Positions 1 to 5,683 of a stretch of DNA of 11,370 nt are shown in pieces. The notes under the pieces are model-generated. The model saw only the letters and a program-made list of their open reading frames with translations. It ran no database searches and was not told the origin of the DNA. The stretch is from Syntrophaceae bacterium. GTDB lineage: Bacteria > Desulfobacterota > Syntrophorhabdia > Syntrophorhabdales > WCHB1-27. The DNA is taken from NCBI GenBank assembly GCA_003165115.1, contig PLSJ01000311.1, positions 4,094 to 15,463 on the forward strand, in the 5' to 3' direction. Made by a program: the position numbers and the translations under genes. Position 1 is the stretch's first letter; every line of letters begins with the position of its first letter.

Positions 1-101
1 ACATGATCGTGAAAGACCATGGGGGGGACATACAGGTCCAGAGCGAGGGGGGGAAGGGCACCACGTTCGTGATCACCTTACCATCCAAAAAGGGGCCGTG
101 A
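1..101 (+). CDS. Sensor histidine kinase, C-terminal end only (partial)
   Basis: Only the last ~32 residues are in the window. They end in IVKDHGGDIQVQSE, then GKGTTFVITLP and the TGA at 99-101. This is the typical end of a HATPase_c domain: a G-x-GTTF turn that helps close the ATP lid, followed by the last strand (F-x-I-x-LP). The gene stops one base before the start of the sigma54 response regulator at 103, the usual layout of a two-component pair, so this kinase most likely phosphorylates that regulator. The stimulus it senses cannot be seen, because the sensor part lies outside the window. Confidence 0.85.
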   Translation, partial: MIVKDHGGDIQVQSEGGKGTTFVITLPSKKGP

Positions 102-102
102 T

Positions 103-1455
103 ATGGAAAGAATGGGTATTTTGATCGTTGAAGACGAAGACACCCAGCGGGACCTGCTGGAGGGCCTGCTGAACAAGGAAGGCTACGCCGCCACGGGCGC
201 AGGCAACGGGGAGAGCGCGCTCCAGCTCGTGAAGGACCACACCTTCGAAATAGTGCTCCTCGACTATAAGCTGCCCGACACGGACGGGCTGACCGTGCTC
301 AAAAAGCTCAAGGAAATGAACCCGGAGATACAGGTCATCATGATCACCGCCTTCGGCAGCATCGAGAACGCGGTCGAGGCCCTCAAGGCAGGCGCCTTCG
401 AATACCTGACCAAGCCGATAGATCTCGACGACCTCTTCTTCAAGATAAAGAAAGTGGAGGAGCGTCTCCACCTCATCCATGAAAACCTGGTGCTGAAGGA
501 AGCACTGAAAGACAGGATGAAGTCGGAAAACATGGTCTACGCCAGCGAAAAGATGCACGAGATCGTGAGTCTCATCGTGAGGGTGGCGAAAACGGATTCG
601 ACGTGCATGGTGAGCGGCGAAAGCGGCGTCGGCAAAGAGATCGTGGCCAACCTGATCCACGAATTGAGCGAGAGGAAGAACCAGGCCCTCGTGAAGGTCA
701 ACTGCTCCGCCATTCCCGAAACGCTCCTCGAAAGCGAGCTTTTCGGCTATGAGCGGGGCGCGTTCACAGGGGCATACCAGAAGAAGCTGGGGAAGTTCGA
801 GCTGGCCACCAAGGGGACCATCTTCCTCGACGAGATCGGTGACGTGCCCCTTTCCCTGCAGCCCAAGCTGCTCCGCGTGCTCCAGGAGAGGGAGATAGAA
901 AGGCTCGGCGGCCTCTATCCCATAAAGGTCGATGTCCGCATAGTGGCGGCGACCAACAGGAACCTCGATGAAGAGGTAAAGCAGGGCCGGTTCAGGGAAG
1001 ACCTCTTCTACCGCCTGAACATCGTGCAGATAGAGATCCCGCCCCTGAGGGAGAGAAAGGAAGATATCCCTCTTTTTCTCGATTTCTTCCTGAAGAAATT
1101 TAACCAGAGACACAGGAAGAACGTGAAGGGATACGCGAGGGAGGCACGTGACGCCCTCATCAAGCATGACTATCCCGGAAACGTGAGAGAGCTCGAGAAC
1201 ATCGTGGAACGCGCCATCGTCCTGGCAAGGGGAGAATACATCACGCGGGAAGACCTCTCCATGTTCAACACGACGGAGCCGCTGTCCGCCGACGGCAGCA
1301 TGAAGCAGGTGGTCGAATCGATGGAGAAGAGGATGATCACCGAAGCCCTCGTCTCCGCCAACTGGGTGCAGACAAAAGCCGCGGAAGCGATCGGCATCAG
1401 CGAAAGGATGTTAAGATATAAGATGAAGAAGTTAGGCGTCGCGAAAGACGAGTGA
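103..1455 (+). CDS. Sigma54-dependent NtrC-family response regulator
   Basis: This 450-residue protein has the full NtrC layout. The receiver domain (about 1-120) has the acidic pair at 11-13 (DED), the phospho-acceptor Asp54 in LLDYKLP, Thr82 in MITAFG and Lys104 in LTKP. The AAA+ sigma54-interaction domain (about 145-385) has Walker A GESGVGKE (172-179), the sigma54-contacting GAFTGA loop (219-224), Walker B IFLDEIG (240-246), sensor-I AATNRNL and the arginine region GRFREDLFYRLN. A C-terminal Fis-type helix-turn-helix (about 420-447) reads TKAAEAIGISERMLRYKMKKLG. It should bind an upstream enhancer and drive sigma54 open-complex formation after phosphorylation by the kinase encoded just upstream. 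All catalytic residues are present. The ATG at 103 lies one base after the kinase stop, so the two genes are probably translationally coupled. The target genes are not evident from this window. Confidence 0.95.
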   Translation: MERMGILIVEDEDTQRDLLEGLLNKEGYAATGAGNGESALQLVKDHTFEIVLLDYKLPDTDGLTVLKKLKEMNPEIQVIMITAFGSIENAVEALKAGAFEYLTKPIDLDDLFFKIKKVEERLHLIHENLVLKEALKDRMKSENMVYASEKMHEIVSLIVRVAKTDSTCMVSGESGVGKEIVANLIHELSERKNQALVKVNCSAIPETLLESELFGYERGAFTGAYQKKLGKFELATKGTIFLDEIGDVPLSLQPKLLRVLQEREIERLGGLYPIKVDVRIVAATNRNLDEEVKQGRFREDLFYRLNIVQIEIPPLRERKEDIPLFLDFFLKKFNQRHRKNVKGYAREARDALIKHDYPGNVRELENIVERAIVLARGEYITREDLSMFNTTEPLSADGSMKQVVESMEKRMITEALVSANWVQTKAAEAIGISERMLRYKMKKLGVAKDE

Positions 1456-1457
1456 AG

Positions 1458-1476
1458 GCGGGCGTTCGTCGCCCGC
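1458..1476 (+). terminator. Short GC hairpin after the response regulator
   Basis: A perfect 7-bp inverted repeat, GCGGGCG (1458-1464) and CGCCCGC (1470-1476), has a TTCGT loop and starts 3 nt after the regulator stop codon. No T-run follows, so it is not a standard intrinsic terminator. It may weaken read-through or protect the mRNA 3' end ahead of the separate promoter that begins at 1478. Confidence 0.4.
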
Positions 1477-1477
1477 G

Positions 1478-1506
1478 TTGACAGCACACGCTCACGGACT
1501 TATATT
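1478..1506 (+). promoter_or_regulatory. Sigma70-type promoter for the DedA/PEBP pair
   Basis: TTGACA at 1478-1483 is an exact -35 consensus. It is followed by a 17-nt spacer and TATATT at 1501-1506 (5 of 6 to TATAAT). Transcription would be expected to begin near 1513. This matters for start choice: the TTG that opens the longest reading frame here (1478) is the first three bases of the -35 box and so is unlikely to be the start codon. Confidence 0.65.
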
Positions 1507-1516
1507 CGTCACGTTC

Positions 1517-2206
1517 ATGTCCATCGACGCGATTATCGCACAGTACGGCTATCTTGCGTTGTTCGTGGGGGTCTTCTTCGAGGGGGAGACGATCCTGATC
1601 GTCGCGTCGTTTGCCGCGCATCAAGGGTACCTGAAACTGGAATGGGTCATCCTGACCGCCTTCCTGGGATCGATGGCGGGCGACGAGTTCTACTTCTTCC
1701 TGGGACGGCTGAAGGGCAGGGCCTACCTGCGGAAGCGCCCGCTGTGGCAGTTGCGGGCCAAGAGGGTGCAGGGACTCCTTGAGCGCCATCACCGGCTGAT
1801 CATCGTCGGCTTTCGCTTCCTGAGCGGCCTTCGTACCGTCATCCCTCTCAGCCTGGGGATGAGCGACATAAAAGTCTCACAGTTTATCTTTTTCAATACC
1901 ATAGGGGCTTTTGCCTGGTCGGTCGTGATCGGGCTGTCCGGTTTCCTCTTCGGCGCCGCCCTCGACGTGCTGCTGGCCAACATCAGGAGGTACGAATGGC
2001 ACATCATGGCAGCCATTCTGGCCATCGGCGTGCTCGTCTGGATCATACTTTACGTGAAGAAGCGGAAGCTGAAAAGGATAGCGCTCGCCCGTCTGGCCGG
2101 GGAAAGGGGGACATCACCGGAGGCCACGTTCGCTGACGTGGAAGGTCTCCGCCAGGGCGAACAGGGCGCACCGCCGGCGCCGCATGCGAACAGGAGGGGA
2201 ACATGA
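1517..2206 (+). CDS. DedA-family (SNARE-associated) inner-membrane protein
   Basis: From ATG 1517 the protein is 229 residues and begins MSIDAIIAQYGYLALFVGVFFEGETILI, a normal DedA N-terminus with its conserved acidic residue in the first re-entrant or membrane segment. The family motif FRFLSGLRTVIPLSLG is present in the middle. Two hydrophobic helices follow (around FIFFNTIGAFAWSVVIGLSGFLFG and HIMAAILAIGVLVWIILYV), then a basic, probably cytoplasmic tail. DedA proteins are polytopic inner-membrane proteins; several family members have been linked to undecaprenyl-phosphate or phospholipid translocation and to membrane-potential or drug-tolerance phenotypes. The substrate here is unknown. The reading frame extends back to a TTG at 1478, but that codon lies in the -35 box, and there is no clear Shine-Dalgarno before 1517. 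The stop overlaps the next start (ATGA at 2203-2206). Confidence 0.88.
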   Translation: MSIDAIIAQYGYLALFVGVFFEGETILIVASFAAHQGYLKLEWVILTAFLGSMAGDEFYFFLGRLKGRAYLRKRPLWQLRAKRVQGLLERHHRLIIVGFRFLSGLRTVIPLSLGMSDIKVSQFIFFNTIGAFAWSVVIGLSGFLFGAALDVLLANIRRYEWHIMAAILAIGVLVWIILYVKKRKLKRIALARLAGERGTSPEATFADVEGLRQGEQGAPPAPHANRRGT

Positions 2207-2718
2207 AGCGGGGCATGATCGCACTACTCGTCTCGATATCTTTTTGTCTTCTTTCTTTTCATGTTTCGGCCAAGGAGGGACCGATGAACATATCCAGTCC
2301 GGCTTTCGCGGAAAACGGCAAGATCCCGAAGGGCTTCACCTGCGACGGAGAAGACACGAGTCCGCCCCTGACCATCAGCGATGTCCCCGAAGGCACGGCG
2401 TCTCTCGCGCTGATCGTCGACGACCCCGACGCGCCGGGGGGCACGTGGGTCCATTGGGTCGTGTGGCACATCGACCCAGGCGCGCGGGAGATAAAAGCCG
2501 GCTCGGCGCCCACGGGCGCGGTGCAGGGCGTCAACAGCTTCAGAAAAAACAATTACGGCGGGCCCTGTCCCCCGTCCGGCAGCCACCGGTACTTCTTCAA
2601 GCTGTACGCCCTGGACGCGGCCCCAAGCCTCGACCCGAAGGCGACAAAGGCGGACCTGGAAAAGGCGATGAAGGGACACGTGCTGGCCGAGGCAAAAACG
2701 ATGGGCAGATACAGATAG
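2203..2718 (+). CDS. Periplasmic PEBP/YbhB-like (Raf kinase inhibitor-like) protein
   Basis: This 171-residue protein has a clear signal peptide: MKRG, a hydrophobic core IALLVSISFCLLSF, and likely cleavage after HVSA (about residue 23). The mature part is a phosphatidylethanolamine-binding-protein fold of the bacterial YbhB/YbcL type. Hallmarks are FTCDGEDTSPPLTISDVPEGT, the ligand-pocket strand LALIVDDPDAPGGTWVHWVVW, and GPCPPSGSHRYFFKLYALD. The pocket Asp, His and Pro residues are all present. No enzymatic role is established for bacterial homologues; anion or lipid-headgroup binding in the envelope is inferred. A strong AGGAGG lies just upstream of ATG 2203, and the 4-nt overlap with the DedA gene indicates coupled expression, so both products may act at the membrane. 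Confidence 0.9.
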   Translation: MKRGMIALLVSISFCLLSFHVSAKEGPMNISSPAFAENGKIPKGFTCDGEDTSPPLTISDVPEGTASLALIVDDPDAPGGTWVHWVVWHIDPGAREIKAGSAPTGAVQGVNSFRKNNYGGPCPPSGSHRYFFKLYALDAAPSLDPKATKADLEKAMKGHVLAEAKTMGRYR

Positions 2719-2721
2719 GGG

Positions 2722-2757
2722 AGGAAGCGTCCGGGCCGTCCCCGGGATGCGCTTCTT
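2722..2757. terminator. Terminator-like hairpin between convergent genes
   Basis: GAAGCG (2724-2729) pairs with CGCTTC (2750-2755), extended inward by TCC/GGA and GGG/CCC with two small bulges and a CCGTC loop. It sits in the 55-bp gap between the convergent PEBP gene and the zinc-ribbon regulator, where a bidirectional terminator is expected. No clear U-tract is seen on either strand, so efficiency is uncertain. Confidence 0.4.
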
Positions 2758-2773
2758 GCCGGTGCCCGTCCCG

Positions 2774-3118
2774 CTATGTCTTGCCCTGGCTTTCGACGGA
2801 GAAGACAGGCTCTTCCACGGATTCGCTCCTGCACATGGGGCATCTGCCCGGCTTTTTCAGCCTGCCCCTCTTGCGGAAGACAAAGCCGCACCTCGTGCAT
2901 CGGGCCGGCACCACGACGAGCCTGTAGAAGCCCTTGTTCATGGTTTTGCGGATGTGCTCCAGGTGTTCGTAGACGTCCTTTTCCGGGATCCTCAGCTCGT
3001 TCGACAGCTCCCTGCCCATGAGCGGCCCTTCTTTCAGGAGCGTGACTATCCTTCGCCGGAGCGTCTCATACCTCTCCGCGGGGACAACGGGTTCCTTTCT
3101 TCTGTTGAGCCTGACCAT
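2774..3118 (-). CDS. HTH plus zinc-ribbon transcriptional regulator (COG3357-like)
   Basis: The product is 114 residues from the ATG at 3118. The N-terminal half (about 15-62) is a winged-helix-like HTH: TLRRRIVTLLKEGPLMGRELSNEL, then IPEKDVYEHLEHIRKTM. The C-terminal half is a zinc ribbon with Cys74/Cys77 (CTRC) and Cys93/Cys96 (CPMC) separated by the basic linker GFVFRKRGRLKKPGR. This matches predicted regulators with HTH fused to a Zn-ribbon (COG3357), best known to me from archaea. DNA binding is inferred and targets are unknown. The frame stays open to an ATG at 3187 (137 residues), but the added stretch crosses AT-rich, promoter-like sequence and does not resemble the family; neither start has a strong Shine-Dalgarno. 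It is transcribed away from the selenoprotein gene, so autoregulation or control of that neighbour is possible. Confidence 0.8.
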   Translation of the reverse strand: MVRLNRRKEPVVPAERYETLRRRIVTLLKEGPLMGRELSNELRIPEKDVYEHLEHIRKTMNKGFYRLVVVPARCTRCGFVFRKRGRLKKPGRCPMCRSESVEEPVFSVESQGKT

Positions 3119-3162
3119 CAGCCTCTCGTCGCGATGCCATAAGACATTACCATAAATTGTAA

Positions 3163-3175
3163 GGGCTGACAGCCC
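3163..3175. promoter_or_regulatory. Operator-like palindrome upstream of the zinc-ribbon regulator
   Basis: GGGCTG-A-CAGCCC is a perfect 13-bp dyad in the spacer between the divergent regulator and selenoprotein genes. It adjoins an AT-rich block (about 3140-3162) that probably carries the - strand promoter. Its position suits a binding site for the regulator itself or another dimeric factor, but this is inferred from position and symmetry only. Confidence 0.3.
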
Positions 3176-3235
3176 GACATTCACCATCCCGGACCCATAC
3201 GGGAGCGGGGGTACTTTGGCTTACGGGGCAGGCCC

Positions 3236-3264
3236 TTGCGGCCGTCCGGCACCGACCTTATATT
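3236..3264 (+). promoter_or_regulatory. Candidate sigma70 promoter of the selenoprotein gene
   Basis: TTGCGG (3236-3241), a 17-nt spacer and TATATT (3259-3264; 5 of 6 to consensus) lie ahead of the thioredoxin-like gene. The -35 is poor (3 of 6). Transcription starting near 3271 would give a leader of about 42 nt. That leader holds a small dyad, ACCGAT-CCCGC-ATCGGT (3278-3294), and then the Shine-Dalgarno AAGGAGG (3301-3307). Confidence 0.45.
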
Positions 3265-3312
3265 AGACAACAACGTTACCGATCCCGCATCGGTCCACGG
3301 AAGGAGGAAGAT

Positions 3313-3879
3313 ATGGCAGAAGTCAAATGGCTCAGGGACATGGAGGCCGCTCTCTCCCTCGCTCAATCGGAAGGGAAGCCCATACTGCTCGATTTCTTTA
3401 ACCCAAACTGAATAGGCTGCAAGCAGATGGGTGCGGTTACGTACCCTGACAGCCGCGTCGCGGAGTTCATCAATAACCGCATGATACCGGTCCAAATGTT
3501 GTATGACGCCCAGCCTTACGCGTCGGATTACAACGTCAAGTGGACTCCCACCATTATCACCCTCGACCAGAACGGAAAGGAACACCATCGGATCGTGGGC
3601 TTCCTGCCGCCCGACGAGTTTATCCCCGGATTGCTGCTCGGGACGGCCAAGATGAATTTCGACCGGGATGAGCTCGATGACGCCATGGCCGATCTCGAAA
3701 AGATCGTCAACAACTATCCGAAAAGCGCTGCAACGCCCGAGGCCGTGTATCTCCGGGGTGTCACCCAGTATAAGAACACGCACAGTCCCGAGCCCCTCAA
3801 GGAGGCATTCGAGCAACTGAGGCGCGAATACCCGTCGAGCGAATGGGCGAAGAGGGCCACGCCCTACAGCCTGCTTTAG
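3313..3879 (+). CDS. Thioredoxin-like UxxC selenoprotein, TGA (3409) read as Sec
   Basis: Read through the TGA at 3409-3411, this is one continuous 188-residue frame starting at ATG 3313, 5 nt after a strong AAGGAGG. Residues 1-110 are a thioredoxin fold: strand KPILLDFF, then NPN-U33-I-G-C36-KQM, a YPD-containing helix, and the cis-Pro strand WTPTIITLDQNGKE (Pro79). U33 occupies the first, nucleophilic cysteine of CxxC; close relatives I remember have Cys there (FFNPECIGCKQM). Residues about 115-185 look like a TPR-type helical tail (DLEKIVNNYPKS, then FEQLRREYPSSEWAKRA). There is no signal peptide, so a cytosolic thiol/selenol oxidoreductase is likely; its substrate is unknown. A SECIS-like hairpin follows the TGA, and the rest of the gene shows no decay. 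A simple nonsense mutation is the alternative. Ordinary gene calling would start at 3427 and remove the active site. Confidence 0.85.
3415..3454 (+). promoter_or_regulatory. Bacterial SECIS-like hairpin just after the TGA
   Basis: The outer stem GGCTG (3415-3419) pairs with CAGCC (3450-3454). The inner stem GGGTGC (3429-3434) pairs with GTACCC (3441-3446), including one G-U pair, and closes a six-base loop GGTTAC (3435-3440). Bacterial SECIS elements known to me have a small apical loop with a G in its first two bases, placed about 16-37 nt after the UGA. Here the loop starts with GG, 23 nt after it. It lies inside the coding region, as bacterial SelB requires. Confidence 0.7.
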
Positions 3880-3904
3880 AGAAAGCCCGCGAAAGAGACG
3901 AGAC

Positions 3905-3952
3905 AGGCGGCCCCTTCCGGGGAATGGAAACCATCCCCGTAAAGGGCCGCCT
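3905..3952 (+). terminator. Long hairpin downstream of the selenoprotein gene
   Basis: AGGCGGCCC (3905-3913) pairs perfectly with GGGCCGCCT (3944-3952). Inside lies a second stem, GGGG-A-ATGG (3919-3927) with CCAT-CCCC (3931-3938), which has a one-base bulge and an AAA loop. It starts 25 nt after the stop codon. There is no U-tract (CCTTGTCG follows), so it may be a weak terminator or an mRNA 3'-stabilising structure. Confidence 0.5.
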
Positions 3953-3969
3953 CCTTGTCGCGGCCGGCC

Positions 3970-3999
3970 TTTACTTTGCCCCCCTGAAGCCCGTATAAC
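3970..3999 (+). promoter_or_regulatory. Relic promoter of the exonuclease pseudogene
   Basis: TTTACT (3970-3975), an 18-nt spacer and TATAAC (3994-3999) precede the decayed exonuclease gene. A weak AGGA at 4010-4013 lies 9 nt before its ATG. If still active, the promoter would transcribe the pseudogene remnant towards the metallo-hydrolase gene. Confidence 0.4.
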
Positions 4000-4022
4000 T
4001 AAGGCGCCCAGGAATTGTCCCG

Positions 4023-4411
4023 ATGAACGACCTGGAGCTTGCCATCATCGATATGGAAACAACAGGAATCAGCGCCGTCCGCGACCGGATCATAGAGGTG
4101 GCGGTCCTGCGGATAAGCGGAGGGGAGTTGGCCGAGTAGTCTTCGACGCTCGTCAACCCGGAGAGGACCATCCCCCGTTACATAGAGCGCCTGACCGGCA
4201 TCACGAACGAGGAGCTCCGCGACGCGCCTGCTTTTGTTATCGCAGGCGCAACCTGGACAGCATTATCACGCGGTTCGACCTGGGATGCGCGAATCGCCAC
4301 CGCGCGATCGGCGACGCCCTGGCGTTGTGGTAATTCCTGCGGATCGTCAGGACAACGACGGAGGCGAAAAGGCTGAGTGAGGCGTTGACTAATTGCCGCC
4401 TTTCACTATAA
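4023..4411 (+). pseudogene. Decayed DnaQ-like (DEDDh) 3'-5' exonuclease
   Basis: The N-terminus is clear: MNDLELAIIDMETTGIS carries ExoI (D-x-E), followed by RDRIIEVAVLRISGGELAE. A TAG at 4137-4139 then interrupts the frame, which continues in phase as STLVNPERTIPRYIERLTGITNEELRDAPAF, typical of the family. Around 4235-4250 the frame breaks and the ExoII region (the usual VAHNxxFD block, roughly 60 residues) is missing. A shifted frame picks up NLDSIITRFDLGCANRHRAIGDALALW, which is ExoIII (HxAxxD). A TAA at 4331-4333 sits where homologues usually have Gln (WQFL), and the final stop is at 4409-4411. Two different stops plus a deletion/frameshift mean loss of function. The intact ancestor probably belonged to the DNA polymerase III epsilon-like exonucleases. 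Confidence 0.88.
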
Positions 4412-4412
4412 T
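4385..4412 (+). promoter_or_regulatory. Strong sigma70 promoter for the metallo-hydrolase/hpt pair
   Basis: TTGACT (4385-4390; 5 of 6), a 16-nt spacer and a perfect TATAAT (4407-4412) form the best -10 element I found in the window. Transcription would begin near 4419, about 35 nt before the hydrolase start. The promoter lies within the dead 3' end of the exonuclease pseudogene. Confidence 0.7.
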
Positions 4413-4454
4413 TAGGAGTATCGAGCCGTCAGACATTCCAGGAGGGGTATGCAT

Positions 4455-5111
4455 ATGCAGATAAGATGGTACGGACACGCGGCGTTCAGGATCACCACCG
4501 CACCCGGTGTGCGCATTATTATCGACCCGTATGAATCGGGCGGCTTTGACGGCGCCGTCTCGTATGCACCCATCACGGACCCGGCCGACATCGTGCTCGT
4601 CAGTCACGACCACGGCGATCACAACTATACGGCCGCACTCGCCGGCACCTATACCGAGGTGCGCAAGGAGGGCGCCTACGATATCCGCGGCGTCCGGATA
4701 AGGGCCATACCGACCTTCCACGACACGTCCCAGGGCAGCGAAAGGGGGCGAAACCTGATATTCGTCATAGAGGCGGACGGGTTGAGACTGGTCCACCTCG
4801 GCGACCTCGGCCACCTGCTCGACCGGGACCTGCTCACGCAGATAGGAAAGACGGACGTGCTCATGCTCCCCGTGGGAGGGTACTTCACCATCGACGCGGA
4901 AGCGGCGACACGGATCGTGAACGACATAAGACCCGTCATCGTCATCCCCATGCACTTCAAGACGGAAAAGGTCGGGTTCCCCATCGCGGAGATAGGCGAG
5001 TTCACGAAGGGCAAGGAGCGAGTCAGGTCTATCGACGGCCACGACATCGAGGTAACGAAGGAAAGCCTGCCGGGAAAGCCGGAGATCGTTCTGCTCAGGC
5101 ACGCCAGGTAG
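4455..5111 (+). CDS. Metal-dependent hydrolase, UlaG/UPF0173-type metallo-beta-lactamase fold
   Basis: This protein of about 218 residues has the metallo-beta-lactamase fold of the short UlaG-like group. Landmarks, numbered from the upstream ATG 4449, are WYGHAAFRI (7-15), the metal motif HDHGDH (53-58), His91 in PTFHD, Asp119 in GDLGH and His169 in PMHFKT. These would bind two divalent metals and activate water. The physiological substrate of this group is generally unknown; phosphodiester, lactone or N-acyl substrates are possible. Two starts compete. ATG 4455 lies 9 nt after AGGAGG (4440-4445), while ATG 4449 lies only 3 nt after it, so 4455 is preferred. The stop is one base before the hpt start, so the two are co-transcribed and probably translationally coupled, which hints at a link to nucleotide metabolism. 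Confidence 0.9.
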   Translation: MQIRWYGHAAFRITTAPGVRIIIDPYESGGFDGAVSYAPITDPADIVLVSHDHGDHNYTAALAGTYTEVRKEGAYDIRGVRIRAIPTFHDTSQGSERGRNLIFVIEADGLRLVHLGDLGHLLDRDLLTQIGKTDVLMLPVGGYFTIDAEAATRIVNDIRPVIVIPMHFKTEKVGFPIAEIGEFTKGKERVRSIDGHDIEVTKESLPGKPEIVLLRHAR

Positions 5112-5112
5112 C

Positions 5113-5637
5113 ATGGCCGAGAAACTGCGGGTGCTCTTCGACGAAACGGATATCCGGGAGGCCGTGAAAAGGCTCGCGGCGGCCATCTCGAAAGACTTCG
5201 ACGGCGAGGAGATCGTCTTCGTGCCGATCCTGAAGGGCTCCTTCATATTCGCCTCCGACCTCGTGCGGCAGATAGAAGGCCCCGTTATCATAGACTTCGT
5301 CAGGGCCGCTTCCTACGGCTGCCGCACCACCACGTGCGGAGAGGTAACCCTGACCAAGGACCTGGAAACGGACATCAGCGGCAGGAACGTCATTATCGTC
5401 GAGGATATAATCGATTCGGGGCTTACCCTCCGTTCGATCCGCGATATCTTCCTCGCGAGGAATCCGCGGTCGCTCAAGATCTGCGCCCTCGTGGACAAGA
5501 GGGCACGAAGGGAAATCGAGATCGAGGGTGATTACGTCGGTTTCACCATCGACGACGGCTTCATCGTGGGATACGGCATCGATTACGCGGAGCTTTACCG
5601 GAACCTCCCCGCGATCTTCGTGAGGGAAGAAGAGTAG
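5113..5637 (+). CDS. hpt: Hypoxanthine phosphoribosyltransferase
   Basis: The enzyme transfers the phosphoribosyl group of PRPP to hypoxanthine or guanine, making IMP or GMP in cytosolic purine salvage. At 174 residues it is the usual bacterial size. The PRPP-binding motif is VIIVEDIIDSGLT (93-105), with the acidic pair Glu97/Asp98. The first diphosphate loop is at LKGSFIFASDL (40-50), the flexible loop at SYGCRTTTCGEV (67-78), and the purine-contacting Lys at LVDKR (129). The C-terminus DYVGFTIDDGFIVGYGIDYAELYRNLP is characteristic and carries the metal and base contacts. The start follows the hydrolase stop after one base with no strong separate Shine-Dalgarno, so translation probably relies on coupling. 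Confidence 0.95.
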   Translation: MAEKLRVLFDETDIREAVKRLAAAISKDFDGEEIVFVPILKGSFIFASDLVRQIEGPVIIDFVRAASYGCRTTTCGEVTLTKDLETDISGRNVIIVEDIIDSGLTLRSIRDIFLARNPRSLKICALVDKRARREIEIEGDYVGFTIDDGFIVGYGIDYAELYRNLPAIFVREEE

Positions 5638-5683
5638 GGCCCATTTTTCGGCCGAGGCGATTTTTGACGCAGAGCGCGAAATC

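Noticed and set aside
73..1167. 364-codon - strand open frame opposite the response regulator
   Set aside because: The + strand protein has every NtrC motif. The opposite frame has no family-like sequence and only reflects codon bias.
3427..3879. A 150-residue gene starting at ATG 3427 (MGAVTYPD)
   Set aside because: This start has no good Shine-Dalgarno of its own and would begin in the middle of a thioredoxin fold, after the active site. It is better read as the C-terminal part of the Sec-containing gene starting at 3313.
4137..4139. TAG in the exonuclease as a recoded codon (for example pyrrolysine)
   Set aside because: The same gene also has a deletion/frameshift and a TAA, so decay explains it. 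No pyrrolysine context is seen.
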